From Microdochium bolleyi (Eukaryota; Ascomycota; Sordariomycetes; Xylariales; Microdochiaceae), in the NCBI GenBank assembly GCA_001566295.1, contig KQ964256.1, forward strand, positions 682,001 through 746,000: a stretch of 64,000 bases of DNA, given 5' to 3'. The notes under the pieces are model-generated. The model saw only the letters and a list, made by a program, of their open reading frames with translations, had not been told where the DNA came from and made no database searches. The position numbers were made by a program, and so were the translations under genes. This document shows, in pieces, positions 26,801 to 37,383 of the stretch (positions are counted from its first letter, which is position 1; the number at the start of each line of letters is the position of its first letter).

Positions 26801-27140
26801 CGGGCACTCTAGTCGATACGTCCCCCGACAGCAGTCCGCAGTTGGGGCAGAATCCCCTTCTACCCTTGCTCCATCGTCACTTCAAAATATAGCTCACTCT
26901 TTTGGAGAGTTCACTGACTCGCATCTGTTCGGCCTTCATGGACTTGAAGTTCCAGATGGCCATCATGGGCTCGGGCTTCACACAGCGCCCTACCACCTCG
27001 AATTGGGCAACGACACACACTTGCCGCGAGGCCAGGCAAGTTCCAGTGGACCTAGTTACTCCACGGCGACGGACATGGCCAGCTACATGGCTCACGCAAA
27101 CCTTGGACAAACAAATCACCACAATAGATGGCATTCATAA
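23874..27140 (+). CDS. Large disordered AT-hook DNA-binding protein
   Basis: Probably a nuclear chromatin-associated protein that binds the minor groove of AT-rich DNA. Exons 23874-23889 and 23962-27140 give 1064 residues. The 72-nt intron (GTATGC donor, CTGAC branch, CTCCAG acceptor) is a multiple of three without an in-frame stop, so plain ORF reading runs through it. Two AT-hooks are visible: RPRGRPKGSK at about residue 332 and KKRGRPKGSKNRPK at about residue 434. Ahead of them is a more structured stretch (VVDQICKALAFFGG ... GSLFVGWVSEIFPNL, about residues 255-305). Later basic patches KRKRQ and KKKRQRKSK may be nuclear localisation signals. The rest is Ser/Pro/Gln/His-rich and of low complexity. 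I do not recognise a named orthologue. Confidence 0.85.
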   Translation: MDMSPGMRRRACSTSAFHRTIADSCFLSPASQPIVLPDGSSAVDAHAGPTASSSPRRSSSSIATPTDSPSQNIARTPLSPGPGVKTLGDGVSSVGGMGYTASIAPAVTPATFLNSDARLYPRDGRVRDPVPSKLKGVPRDLSANFAVMHMDVNSHPKSKGRDAAAKRTSESTALQARLASTPSYVSHHRRANYPKPPGFKPHVVTSSPRLQGHSISSTLPHAPTPTAPALPAPPAPQVLTTDPDLVMLPLSSHEVKSEQARLLTLLRTLPPSTVVDQICKALAFFGGIPEAPPPADGHFPASGEANGQGSLFVGWVSEIFPNLEQPRQPVPRPPPSPPTLQPIVEATSQLVPQSVKRPRGRPKGSKATKVRSDKGIKKGPLKSARKSTTGADTLLSEGQPDVSAVVDGIPPEVDNMTQGSFSAGSAEGPTTINGTPHPPPLVPLQPSTQLPEVSQTPGKKRGRPKGSKNRPKDNSSVGPLAQPQIQVPPTTTVDRSERELVQQPYQAGPLHAHLPVTETVADERVVDRAGVGAAQLPISDGSADEIQRSVSQHSLSRHWQHLPSEAVTSANAQGPALEGDRGRTTNSSTWSEKRHHSDQRPPTDQPKVKESSIVGLKRKRQNMQGPPDRPAGIETENTGSMDLQVGTQSAQRLLAPLSQSNQGEDNSSRVVAGAASGDHKKKRQRKSKTDSASKTAGTGTRSGSELRGFEIPASFVDHQDSGVDSAVHVGENRKHDEHTPNTQHLMYTGTTPGVPVARNSIAHGQEQHHQPNAPRSFSNSENVASEKMWDTSEILNSRFSDSHPGRQSDQVVPVTLESMTIPPQAHAAILPASVKSTTIALSTLQRPHQRHPRQQLHQKTPSLPQKHQKPSAMNSAERPMNAQSDGPQLCQNSIRQHRVSSGSSASSILNSRITKSPQFRPGSQGSPTLIAGDGGRFEGAHDPVHESASRPQRPLSTISHENHPHRPTNHALQAMNGHSSRYVPRQQSAVGAESPSTLAPSSLQNIAHSFGEFTDSHLFGLHGLEVPDGHHGLGLHTAPYHLELGNDTHLPRGQASSSGPSYSTATDMASYMAHANLGQTNHHNRWHS

Positions 27141-28104
27141 CGATTACGAACTCCACGACTTAATGATGACTCCATAATCTAGCATCGCACGGCAATTATA
27201 TAGAGCGTGATCTTCTCTGTCTCACCGCATGTAAATTTAAATTCGAGCTTCTATACCATGAAGGCGCTGATTCGTGCTGTCGCAACGTGCACAAATACTC
27301 GTGTGGATGTTCCTAAAGTATGCTCTTGTGCGACATAGCTTGAGAGGAGAGCTACCCCTGGGCAGTCCAAAAGTGCCTCGTTCCACAAGTACCTGGCACG
27401 TCCTGTCGAGGCACGCACAGGTGGTTTGTTTATTGAGTGACCTTGTCGCGATTGTCCAAGCATGCATCAGCAAGGTCCTATGTGAAAGCACGACTATCAC
27501 GAGGAGCAGCGTGCATCGCCACAGATGGGAACTACGGTAATAATTGTGAGCTCTAGACCTCCTGATCTTTATTTGCTACGTGCACCTGTGTATCATGAGT
27601 GAGACCGCTGCAGATAGTGGCAGTGCAACGTCCCACTACACTGGTGATACTATGCTATATGAGAAACTAATCGCATCCCGCGACGTCTGCTGGGAGGGAG
27701 AAAAAGGAAAGGGATATCTCTGATGACCGATCTGAAACGCAGATGATATAAGAATGCTTCCGCCGGCTGTATCCATGGCAGCCTTGTGTAAATGCATACA
27801 GAGTGCGCCTGTATCGTGGCGCACTCAACGACAAAGGAAAGGTTGCACAGATGCCACGTAAGCTGGCGCCATTAACCCTTAAAATGCAAAGAACGCTGTC
27901 ATGATGGAGCCGCTGTAGGCTCACGGTGTCAAAGTAAGAAGTGCCTCCAAACGCCTACATGGTCGCTGAAATATAGCTCGAAAAGCATGATGATCTGAAA
28001 CGACAACCCCTCGCACTTATCTTCGAAAAGGGTCGCGTTACAGATCGAAAAGGTATGTATCGTGTGTCGCACATATCCGAGTTCAGGTCGCGCATGCGGG
28101 TCGA
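27141..28104. other. Convergent 3' intergenic region
   Basis: 964 bases between the stops of the AT-hook and F-box genes. No frame longer than 88 codons and nothing protein-like; 3' UTRs expected. Confidence 0.55.
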
Positions 28105-29745
28105 CTACTCAATCGGATCCTCCTCGATAGCCTCTAGTGGTGGTTTCACCGAGTCTGGAGCAGCTTGGCCATACCACCAGGCGTCCTCTTCAGCGGCACC
28201 GTCCTCGCGAATGAGTTCCAAGAGAACTTGTGCATTGCGCTTGATATCTTCGGGCCGTGAGACAATTTGTCTCTGGGCTATGAGAGCTTCTGCAGTTGGC
28301 AACCAGATCTGCTGCAAGAGTGGTAGCTCCGGGAGCAAAAGCCGAAGCTGGTCTCGCGAGAGCGGACCCATCGGCATCCCAGCGAGCAAGCTCGAGTCGA
28401 AGATGGTATTATCCCAGACACTGGAGGTTGATGCGTCACTAGCCCTCCTGCCAGTATCTGAGCCGCGTCGGAACCTGCCGGAGGTAGATGAGATCTCCGT
28501 CCCCTCCTTGGCATCGCCGATATGCATGTTGGAGAACTTGCGACCCAGTGACATGAAGCGCCGGGGCTTTGTCGTGGTGGGCTCCGCTGGCTCGCGGAAG
28601 ATCGAGGCGAACCAGTTATCGATAGCACCCCGCCTTGAATTGTAGCCCTTGATCTCCCAGAATTTTTCGACTTGGCGCATGCCACCGACACACATGGCAG
28701 CCACATAGACGTTGTCGTTAGGCGGGTCCTTGAGGTAACCTCGGATGGAACGCTCTAGTCGACCGGCGTATGAGGGTGGACGCAGGCGCCGGCAGAACGA
28801 AGACACGACTAGTGGGAATACCTGGTGGACTCGAAGGAGAGTTTGATCGTCGTACATGTTCATGATCTTGACTTCAATAGGATTCATAGTATATGGTTCG
28901 CGTGCAAGACCGTGGCCGTGCTCTTTGATGTAGTCGAGGTGTAGCGTCCGATATGTTTCGAAGAAGTGGAACATGGTGAACAACAGAGGGATTAGTCTCC
29001 GCCGCATCCGCTCGTTCTGGGGTGCGAATTCAGCACGCTGCGCTTCCGTCTCTCGCAAGAATATTTCTTTTGTGACGCGCTCGGAGATGAGGAATGCCAG
29101 TTTCGCAGCAACGTGTAATCGATGCCAAATGCCGCAAAGATAATGCAACTTGATGTCGCTGGGTTGCGCTACCGGATATAACCGTTTCGCGTAGGCGGGG
29201 ACATGGTGTTCGAGATGGTAGCGGGCGATGGGCAGTTCATTCGTGGTAATCATGGTGTGCCAAGCGCGAGACGCCGTGCGCAAACTCAAGACATCGGACA
29301 GCGGTAGCGCGGCAATGACTTGTATTTGCAGCTCATTGGGCAGAGCTAGGAAGAGCTGGTCAAAGGTCCTGAGAGTAGAGGGTGGATCGATTAGCACATG
29401 GCGGCATGCTGACACGCGACACCAGCACGGTGGCAGAACATACTTCTTGGGCTTGACGATGGACTCGGTGGAAAGTCTTCGGGCGTCATGCTCCACGGAT
29501 GACCGTGACGGTAATATGGAGCGGAAGCTAAAGTTGTTGCGGCGTTTCTCGATCTTATGGTGCTCGTGAACCGCGTGTTCAGGTGTATGAGGGCGAGCCT
29601 GTATTGGTAGAATGAAGGTTGAGGAGCCTTGGGCGGAGGCGTCGAGCGATTGGTGGCCAGCATGGTCGTCCCTGGACTCGCTGAGTCTTTTGAGCTTGTC
29701 AAAGTAGCGCTCCGAGGCGAACTCGGGCGCGTGTTGTGTGTCCAT
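28105..29745 (-). CDS. F-box protein
   Basis: Probable substrate adaptor of an SCF ubiquitin ligase, binding Skp1 through the F-box. Exons 29444-29745 and 28105-29368 give 521 residues. The intron (29369-29443, 75 nt, GTATGT donor, GCTAATC branch, CTCAG acceptor) has no in-frame stop, so unspliced reading would add 25 residues. The F-box lies at about residues 103-150 (FDQLFLALPNELQIQVIAAL, then PLSDVLSLRTASRAWHTMI). Downstream is a long helical region (SERVTKEIFLRETEAQRAEF, RRRLIPLLFTMFHFFETY, RTLHLDYIKEHGHG) and an insert rich in Ser/Thr/Arg (about residues 370-420), then DQLRLLLPELPLLQQIWLPT. No leucine-rich, WD or Kelch repeats are seen, so the substrate class is unknown. Confidence 0.85.
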   Translation of the reverse strand: MDTQHAPEFASERYFDKLKRLSESRDDHAGHQSLDASAQGSSTFILPIQARPHTPEHAVHEHHKIEKRRNNFSFRSILPSRSSVEHDARRLSTESIVKPKKYVLPPCWCRVSACRHVLIDPPSTLRTFDQLFLALPNELQIQVIAALPLSDVLSLRTASRAWHTMITTNELPIARYHLEHHVPAYAKRLYPVAQPSDIKLHYLCGIWHRLHVAAKLAFLISERVTKEIFLRETEAQRAEFAPQNERMRRRLIPLLFTMFHFFETYRTLHLDYIKEHGHGLAREPYTMNPIEVKIMNMYDDQTLLRVHQVFPLVVSSFCRRLRPPSYAGRLERSIRGYLKDPPNDNVYVAAMCVGGMRQVEKFWEIKGYNSRRGAIDNWFASIFREPAEPTTTKPRRFMSLGRKFSNMHIGDAKEGTEISSTSGRFRRGSDTGRRASDASTSSVWDNTIFDSSLLAGMPMGPLSRDQLRLLLPELPLLQQIWLPTAEALIAQRQIVSRPEDIKRNAQVLLELIREDGAAEEDAWWYGQAAPDSVKPPLEAIEEDPIE

Positions 29746-30088
29746 GGTCGTGGACAGAGGCGCGAAGAGGGATGGCCCGTGGTAGACGAATGGTTGTGAA
29801 TCGAGTTTGGCGAGTATTTGTTACACCAGTTGAGCCTGGGCAGCAGAGCTCGAGGCGAAGGTGAGGGTGTCGCGCGACCGCAGCAGCAGCATTATCGAGG
29901 CATGAGGACTGGTACTTGGCGGAGATTCTGGAATTGTTGTCGGGGGGGTTGGCGACAGAGATGGCGCGCACGCACAGCAGAGCGAAGATGGGAGGCAGCA
30001 GGAGGTGCCGCGGGAAGGCGCGGCGGAGAGCGCAGGCGGTCGGTGGTGATGGTGGAAAATCGGATGGACGAAAGACTTGCCTGGCTGC

Positions 30089-30170
30089 GAGAGAGAGCGG
30101 GCGAGAGAGGGCGAGAGAGCGAGAGTGGCTGTGGCAGTGGCAGCAAAGAGTGGGAGCGGGAGCGGGTGGG
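30089..30170. repeat. GA-rich (CT-rich on - strand) low-complexity tract
   Basis: Runs of GAGAGA and GGGAGCGGG on the + strand. On the strand of the F-box gene this is a pyrimidine-rich tract about 350-420 bases before its start, a common property of fungal promoters and leaders. Confidence 0.6.
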
Positions 30171-30775
30171 GGGCTCTACCTGGGACTCCCAAGGGGCAGT
30201 CGTGAGCGAGGAGAGGGTAGGGCCGCCGCAGAGGGGCCGAGAGGGCCCAGTTGGCCCGAGCCTGACCCGGCAGGCCTGCAAAGAGGCAGTTGCGGGAGAG
30301 ATAACACCGGCCGGCCCGCCGCGATTGGGCGGGTGTGACGCGAGGGCCCCACCGGCGCACCACGACCCCGGCCCTACTGCGGCGGCAGCCTGCGCGCCCT
30401 TTGCTCTCTCCGCCCCCCAGCGTCGCAGCACTCCGACACCACCTTACAAATGAGGGCAAGCCCTTGAGGCCCTCCCCCACACTCTGCTGCCTCTGGGGCC
30501 CGGCCGGCCGTCCCTCGGCCGCGCTATCAGAGCCTGCAGCTGCTCGGCACTTGCAATTCTCTCCGCCAGCACCCAGGTTTGGACATCCTTGACATCCTCG
30601 ACACCCCCCGAGGCTCTGCTGGCCAAGCCGCCTGGGCCTGGTCTCGACTGGAATCGTGCCCAGTCGGTCCAGGGGCCCTGACTCGCGCCAGCTAACCCGC
30701 TGCCCCGTGCATCTTGACAGTCAGTTCCACCACCAAACACCAATATACAACCTCAAGTGTGCATCTTTTGCAACA

Positions 30776-31211
30776 ATGTCGGGTAGGCAACAAGCGGCCC
30801 AAGCCTCCCGAGATCGGGCTACGCTGCTGTCATCACACTCGGCAATGGACTCCTTGCAAACACCACAAATAGGTCCAGCTCACCGTGCGGCATATTCAGC
30901 CGCCGCAGAGTGAATGGACTGTCCAGTGACATGTCGCTGTCCACGTCACCCACCAGCAAGTATGCCGTCTAACATCAACAACACCGGACCAGCTGCAACG
31001 ACCGCTCGGCGCTCGAAGGGACCCACAGGCGACTAAGACGCCGATCTCTCCTGGCTCACTCCCGCCTGTGACGCACCCTCCAGGCACGCTGTCTCCAACA
31101 GTTCCCACTGGTCTTGCGGCAAGCACCAACCTTGAACCAGATAAAGGACTGCCTTGGGGTTTTCTGTCAAATAGCAACAGTTTCAGCAATCAGACAGCAT
31201 CGGGAATCATT
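30776..31211 (+). pseudogene. Possible small or decayed gene
   Basis: Three open stretches in different frames have protein-like composition. One is ATG 30776-30913. A second ends at a stop at 30972 and includes VNGLSSDMSLSTSPTSK. A third ends at 31211 and includes TPISPGSLPPVTHPPG and TNLEPDKGLPWGFL. A good-looking intron (30960-31028, GTATGC donor, CTAAC branch, CACAG acceptor) joins the second stretch to exon sequence, but in a phase that does not reach the third stretch. Either this is a short real gene that ends early, or a gene broken by frameshifts. No family is recognised and it could be chance. Confidence 0.2.
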
Positions 31212-32204
31212 GATTGTGCTGATTAGGGGGCCAAGCAACAGGCCGTGCTCACAATTGCCATGGTCGTATCTACTCCGGCGTAAGAACAAGTCGGCCCGAC
31301 TGTCCCGACCGCACCTAGACTATCTCTTGGTTGCCAGACAAGCTTTTTGCGGCCTTGTCCGTCCCTCGTAGTCTCTAGCGACTCACTTCAACGACCATAT
31401 GGCCATGCTCATGTACAAACGTGGGTCTTGACGTTGCCGTGATCTCGCGTGACGAGCACGTGTGTGAGGTGACACTCGGCCGTGGCCAGTGGACTTGAAG
31501 CTCAACTCTAGGCGCAATTCTGATCGCAAGTGCCACATCAAAAGAGCCCTGGTTCTGACACAGGTGTGGTCGCAGTGGGATATCGTTGCATCGTTACGTA
31601 CGTACGTGCCTAGATTCTCATCAACACGCCACACAGACAGTGCAAAGATTGGCAATCCAGAATGCATGCAAGTGAATCATGTACCACGGATTCCTTGCTT
31701 GCGTGTTCACACCACCAGGACGTCAACTGCCTCTCAACTGCACTCTCCGGGCGTATGCCGAGCCGTACACCATACATCTGGCAGTAAGCTGGCGTACTCC
31801 AGCTCCCGAAAAGTTAGCCGTCGCGACGACATCTCCTTCCTCTCTCCGGATCTTTCGTGCCGAGTACAATTACTCTTACTATGCGGAACGAGATTGGGAC
31901 CAGCCAGCGCGACCTCGGTGCAGCGCAGGCGGTGTGATGGCGGTTCTGGCTGGTTTGCCCCTCTGTGCATCTGCAGGAAACGTGACATCCGTGTATACGT
32001 CCGAGCTCCGTCGGAAAGGCACCACTGGCTCTTCATCTCTAAAGGCTCTGCCCATGTGCATAACATCATGCGTTCGCACGCTAGTCTGACCGCCGCCTGC
32101 CGTCGCCTTGTGTCTGGTAGTCACCCTGGGACCCAGGTAGTGATGTTGGAAACGAACGCCATCGTGGACGCTGAGAGTTTGGCTTGTGATGCTGCATTTC
32201 TGCC

Positions 32205-33026
32205 TCAACGCCAGCCACCAACCCGGCGCTCATTCCACCTCTCCTTGCGCTCCTGCCGTAGGTAGTATAGCTTCTTTGCCTCACGATACTTGCGGACCCA
32301 GTCGAGTGTCTCGCGCTCCGTGGCCAGCCCGCTGCCATCGCCTTCGAGGAAGCTTTCCTCCATGGCCTGGCAGATCATCTCCTGCTCCTGCAGGCTTTGA
32401 GTGAGCTGCTGGTAGAGCGAGGGCGCAGCAAAGGGCTCCAGCGCATGGTCCATCTCAACCTGCTTCTGGCGCCACTGCCGCTCAAGCGCGTGCGTCGAGA
32501 GGAGCTGCGCCTGTGCAGACGAACGCTGGTGGGCAAGCCGCACCTCCAGCTCGAGCAGGTGGTTAGCCAAAGCGACGTTCTCGTCCAGGGCGGCGAGCAG
32601 GGCGTCGTCTGTGGCCGCGAGGGAAGGATGGACTGCCGAGGGGGCGCGGGTCAGCGCCTGGAGAAGCTGTGGGCTTCCCAGGATCTCGGCGAGGTCTTGC
32701 TTCCTGTTGAGACGGTCAACTATCCCGGCCCACAACATAGATTTCCAGAGTGATACTCACGACTTGTCCTCGAGTACCTTGGGCAGCCACTGGTCGCCAG
32801 GGTCCGGGGATGCGGCAGGCACACTCGCAGCAGCTCTGACGGGAGCTGGTATGAGGCCGGATGCGTCGGCGTGACTAAAGCGGCTGGTTTCTACAGCATT
32901 CAGAATGCCCTCGGGTATGGGTGCAGGTCGCGGCGGCGTGCCGGAGGCAGGCGTGCTGAGGCGCGACACGTCATGGCTACTCGGCTTAGGAGGCGGCACG
33001 GGCGGGGGAGGTGTAGGCGAATACAT
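32205..33026 (-). CDS. VPS37: ESCRT-I subunit Vps37 (Mod(r) domain)
   Basis: Part of ESCRT-I, which sorts ubiquitinated membrane proteins into multivesicular endosomes. Exons 32761-33026 and 32205-32703 give 254 residues. The N-terminus is proline-rich (PTPPPPVPPPKP). The join reads LPKVLEDKSKQDLAEILGSP, the usual entry to the Mod(r) domain, and fixes the acceptor at CTCAACAG rather than the nearer GGATAG, which would give a stop. The Mod(r) coiled-coil continues with LLAALDENVALANHLLELEV and ends RKYREAKKLYYLRQERKERW. The intron is 57 nt. Confidence 0.9.
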
Positions 33027-33536
33027 GGCAGCTGGCGACTAATCCAGTATCGCAATACCGCTTCAGACTTTGTGTCGTGCGCTAGGACCTGAAGCTGTGT
33101 TGAATTGTTTGTAGCGTCCGAAACCTTCCTGAGGTCGGATGTCCAGCATGCAATAGTGGTTGTGGTTGGACACCACACATCGCACTCCATCTTCCATGTA
33201 GTCCACCGCTTCCCCACACCATAGGAGTCCCCACAATGGCTAGATTTCGCTGCTGCCTCACGACTTCAAGCCGAGCCATTTGAGCCTGGCCTGCCTTTTG
33301 GATTGACAATATTGAGGAACTCCGTATGAGGTCCTGTCTATACTTTAACGAGGTCTACCGTTGTGCTCTCAAAGCACTAGTACTCATGGGAATCAACATC
33401 GATGAAGGTCGCTGCCTCCCATGAATCGGACCGTCTGATGAGACAAATCTAATCTACAATACAACCAACGCCTGCCGGGCTTGACTCTGCGTCCCCTACT
33501 ATTTCCACCATGGCTTAGTCTGGATTTGTCCTCATA
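33027..33536. other. Intergenic region, VPS37 promoter and NUP84 3' side
   Basis: 510 bases between two genes that are both on the - strand. Nothing protein-like is seen. Confidence 0.55.
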
Positions 33537-36500
33537 TCACCGCTTGACTGTCCAAAGTTCTCGTGTCCATCCCATCTCGCGCATCCTCTTGCTACCGCCG
33601 CCAGACGCCTTCTTGTCGCTACCACTGATAGCGAGCGCCTTACTGCAGTTGGCAAACCCTTCCACAATCTCCTTCATTCGGCCGCTCTCCACGAGCACCT
33701 TCTGTACGTCGGCATCCTTCTTCGCGATAGTTGCCGCCAGCTCCATGCATTCCAGCAGGTTGTCACGAGACAGACTCGTCCCGGCGAAGTGTAGCACACT
33801 GACGTATCCAATAATCGTCTCGGGAATATACGCATTGCGGAGGTGGAAATAATCTTGGTCCACTGCAATCAAGTATTAGCCAGTGTTGCAGAACGGCAGG
33901 AGATGCAGTGTCGATAAGCTTACCTTCTACGCTCTCCATGAGCCAGTGATTCAAGACTGGCTGGATGAAGCTCTTCACCTGCTTGACGGACTCGCCGACT
34001 TCACCCCAAAACTCGCGGTTGAGCTGCGTTTCTTCGGTGGGACTGTGGCAGAACGATAGTCAGTACTATGTAGATGCACAGAGAGAGCTCGGGAATGACG
34101 TACTCTCTAGCTAGTCCTTCACTCGAGGCGACAGTTTCCATGGCGTCAAGTGCTCGGACCAAACACTCCATTTCGAAGAAGTTGTGTGCGGCAGCTATGT
34201 CGTCCTCATTGAGCTCGCTTCCTTCTAGAGCTCCATTGGCAGCACCCATACGGAGTTCCTCAAACCATGAGATGTCATTATCGTTGGAGATGTTGACGCC
34301 GGCCTTGATCCGGAAGATTTTGGAGCAAGGGACACGATCAGCCAGAGCTCGAGCAGCGTGGAGATTGAAAGTTTCTGTGCTCCAATTAGCGTCGTTCATT
34401 CGATCCTCAAGATGAAATATAAGGGTAGCGCAGGCGACTACCAAGCAGAGAGGGCAACTTACTCAAGAATCTCTTGTATATCGCTGTTCCGAAGTGGAAA
34501 ATCTCGTCCCACAGCCCATCGACGAGAAGGAACCATTCCAGCGACTGTATCAGTTGCTCGTCAACTTCGTTGAGCTGGTCAGGAAATTCGCCAAAAAAGT
34601 CTGGTCTCAATGGCCGCCCGTATTTTAGTGATGGGGGTTCCGCCAAGAAGACGGAAAGCCTTCCACTGGCATTTGCCCGCTCGTCCTCGTCGAGAGGATA
34701 TTGTCGCAAGAGCGACGAGGGCTGGAATACGACAAATTTGGCTACATCCATGCCAAGTTTCTCCATGATCTTGAGCAGCATCTGGCGTTCGCCGATATCG
34801 TCCACCTTGCTGATATTTCGGCTGAGGGTGAAGAAAGCTCTCTCGCCTTGCAGCTTGGCACAGTAGAGTGGAATCAGTTCGACCAGCTTGTTGAGCCGCA
34901 GAGCACTCACGTAAGCCGTGATCACATTCTCCTGGGCTCTACGGCGGTCGGTCAGCTGACCAAGGCTTGTTCCCTGCAGTTCGTCTAGACTCGAGATAAT
35001 GAGAAAAATGTGAGCGAGAAGACGTATGCCATCGTGATTGTCGAGAGAAAGGGACCCTGCAGCAGCGTTTGTGGTGGAGGCGCCGAAACTCGGGATAAGA
35101 GGTGATGAGCCGTGCTCATTTGCCTGCAGTCCAAGTGCTATGCCGAGCTCGAAAATGTGTTGATCTAATTTGTGAGAGATGATGGCGCCTTGAAGAGCCT
35201 TCATCGGGGTCTTTGCTTCGACAGACGTCTTCGAGTTGGCCTCCAGTGATGATACCAGACGTTCCCCTGCGGAAGTAGCATCGCCGTGGAATTGTACAGC
35301 ATTGAACGATGGAAGATGCTGCGTGACGGACGCCGTCGAGTCCGCAGCGCAGCGCTTCATCATGAAAGAGTCGAACTGCGCACGCAGCAGGGCATTGTAA
35401 TGAGTGAAGACGTGGTCGTCCCAGTCTCTGCAGATCTTTTCCACGCTGGGGATGTCGCCTGAGAGAATGCCGTAAACTGCGCGTTCGAAGTCATCTGTTC
35501 CACCTTGCCGCGCGAGCGCAAAACATGTTCGCCGCCACAGTAGAGCTGACAATGGATCATGCGCTGAGGCGTACTCCGTGTCGGTCCTTGCTAATGGCAT
35601 GGCTGACATGCTGACTGCCCTCCAAACCTCCGTTCGCTCCACGCACCAGTCTCGAATTTCGTCCATGCTGCGGCCTCGGCGCAGCAAGTGATAACAACCA
35701 AGCCAGATTGCTCGCTCGAAATACTCGTCCTGTGGCTCAAGTTTCCGGCCTTGTCTTGTCGAGACGTCAGGGTCGAGTTGGGTGACAAGCGGATCCGTGC
35801 CGTTTGATTCGAGCAGCTGCGCAGCTTCATTTGCATTGGGGTCCAAAGCACCAGCCCAACCATTCGCGCTCTTGTGTAGCTTGATGGCCGACCGGGTGTG
35901 CAGCCATCCAAACGCTATGATGTCACCACGATCCGCCTTCTGCTGATAGTCCCTTACGAGCTCGTCCACATCGGCTCCTGTCGAGTCTGCATTGCTCTGA
36001 AGAGACTCAAGGACAGCTTTGCGCTCCTGGGCCAGTGTATCAGACTCGATGAACTCTTGCCACAAGTCGGCGCTACTGCGAAAGCGTGACGAGTCGCGAC
36101 GGAACGACTTGTTTATCTCGTTGCGATGAGCATAACGCAGGGGAAGCAGTCGTCTCAGCATGTCCCAGGTTTGTGCCTCGAGTTCCCAATGTTTAAGCTT
36201 CTCTTGCCTATCGGCGCCGTCCTGTGAGTTCAGGCCCTGATCCGCCTCATCGAGGTCCATTGAATCTTGGCTGGAAGCATCGTCTATGCGACGCAGAGCA
36301 TGCTTAGAGGAGCTGCGCAGGGACTGACGCAAGGCTTGCACCTTCTCGACGGCATATTGGTAGTATGTGTCGACTAGGAGGAGGATCTCGGTGCGTCTCT
36401 CTGTGGGCGATCGGCGTGAAATCGACAGGAGGTCCAATGCTTTCGCAAAGCGCTCGGCGTCATGAGCGAAGTCGTCGCTGATGTCGCTCTCGATCGATTC

Positions 36501-36625
36501 TTGCAGAAGCAAGGCACTTGTCAGCACTTTCCCCAATGTCTCCAGCGGTAGGTTTAACGAGGCTCACCGATGGCGCTATTAGCAGCAGCACTGGCCTTGC
36601 GGCTACGAGTTCGGGACGGAGCCAT
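33537..36625 (-). CDS. NUP84: Nucleoporin Nup84 (Nup107 family), Y-complex of the nuclear pore
   Basis: Scaffold protein of the Nup84/Nup107-160 complex. Exons 36568-36625, 34463-36499, 34104-34374, 33924-34042, 33537-33862 give 936 residues, longer than yeast (726) and nearer to filamentous-fungal forms. The N-terminus is basic (MAPSRTRSRKASAAA). The alpha-helical Nup84 domain follows: LRRLLPLRYAHRNEINKSFR, DRGDIIAFGWLHTRSAIKLH, FERAIWLGCYHLLRRGRSMD, WRRTCFALARQGG, a typical string for this family, then LLAHIFLIISSLDEL and VITAYVSALRLNKLVELIPLY. The C-terminus is basic. The first intron uses a CTGAC branch and a GCAAG acceptor; skipping it breaks the frame. Confidence 0.9.
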
Positions 36626-37383
36626 TCCAGGCGCTTCTCCCAGTCTTGGGCGGATGAGCTTGCTTCAGATTGGACAGCCTCTGAGCAGCATCGTTGTTCA
36701 GGGCTGGCGAGCCTGGTAGGGTTGCTCGAGGCGGGTGTGGCCCAACCTTCGTGCCAGTGCTGTTGTTGCGGAGCAGTTGTTTGTCGAAGAACGGGGTCTT
36801 GTGTGCTCGTGGCTCGATGTCGGAGCTCTGCAGGGCGGTAGGTGGCCTCTGTGCGCGCGTGTGGTCGCGGGTTGCTGCTGTTGATGATGCAAATAAACGG
36901 TCAAACGCGGTTGCTGGGGCGCGCAAAGTTGCGATTGGAGATCCCTAGCTGCACACCTGTGCTGTGAGAGTACATGGAGCTAACTAGTGCCCAGAGCTCC
37001 GAGAGAGCAGTGCCCCATTAGGCCTGTGCGCATGGTGTCTGATTGGCTGTTATGGGCACCAGGTACTCCGTCAGGCATTTGCAGGGCAACCAGGTACAAG
37101 ACTTACGGCTAGTGGGGATGCTGTGGTGCCAGCATAAAAACTCTGCGAGCCGGCGCGCAATTTGGCATTTTGGTTTCCTTTTCTTCTTCATCATTGAACC
37201 GGCATTCATATTAGAGTCTCGGGACGAACCACATCTTCCATGTTTGTCCAGATCCATTGAGGTCTCTTGCGTGCTCAATGATCGCCCAGATCGAATCTGC
37301 TCTCCATCAATGTGACCTGTCTCCTCCAAGGAGGTCTACGCGATTACGGATGAGTGGTACATGCTATGGTCCTACTGACTTCC
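36626..37383. other. Intergenic region, NUP84 promoter and CMC4 3' side
   Basis: 758 bases between two - strand genes. A frame of 107 codons (36603-36926, - strand) covers the NUP84 leader but is not needed by the model and has no family features. Confidence 0.5.

Larger units (their letters stand above)
29746..32204. other. Long intergenic region with F-box promoter and a weak gene candidate
   Basis: About 2.46 kb. The first kilobase is the F-box gene's promoter and leader and is rich in GA on the + strand. Bases 30776-31211 hold a possible small or decayed gene, listed separately. From about 31212 to VPS37 there is only a 258-codon frame (31489-32265) that overlaps the VPS37 stop on the other strand and lacks recognisable features. 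Confidence 0.5.

Noticed and set aside
31489..32265. 258-codon + strand frame next to VPS37
   Set aside because: It overlaps the end of VPS37 on the opposite strand, shows no domain or bias, and starts in plain intergenic DNA.
32704..32760. Alternative VPS37 acceptor at GGATAG within 32704-32760
   Set aside because: It gives an immediate stop after the join, whereas CTCAACAG restores the conserved EDKSKQDLAEIL.
36603..36926. 107-codon - strand frame at the NUP84 5' end
   Set aside because: NUP84 is completed by the start at 36625 in another frame with agreeing phase; the frame is probably leader sequence.
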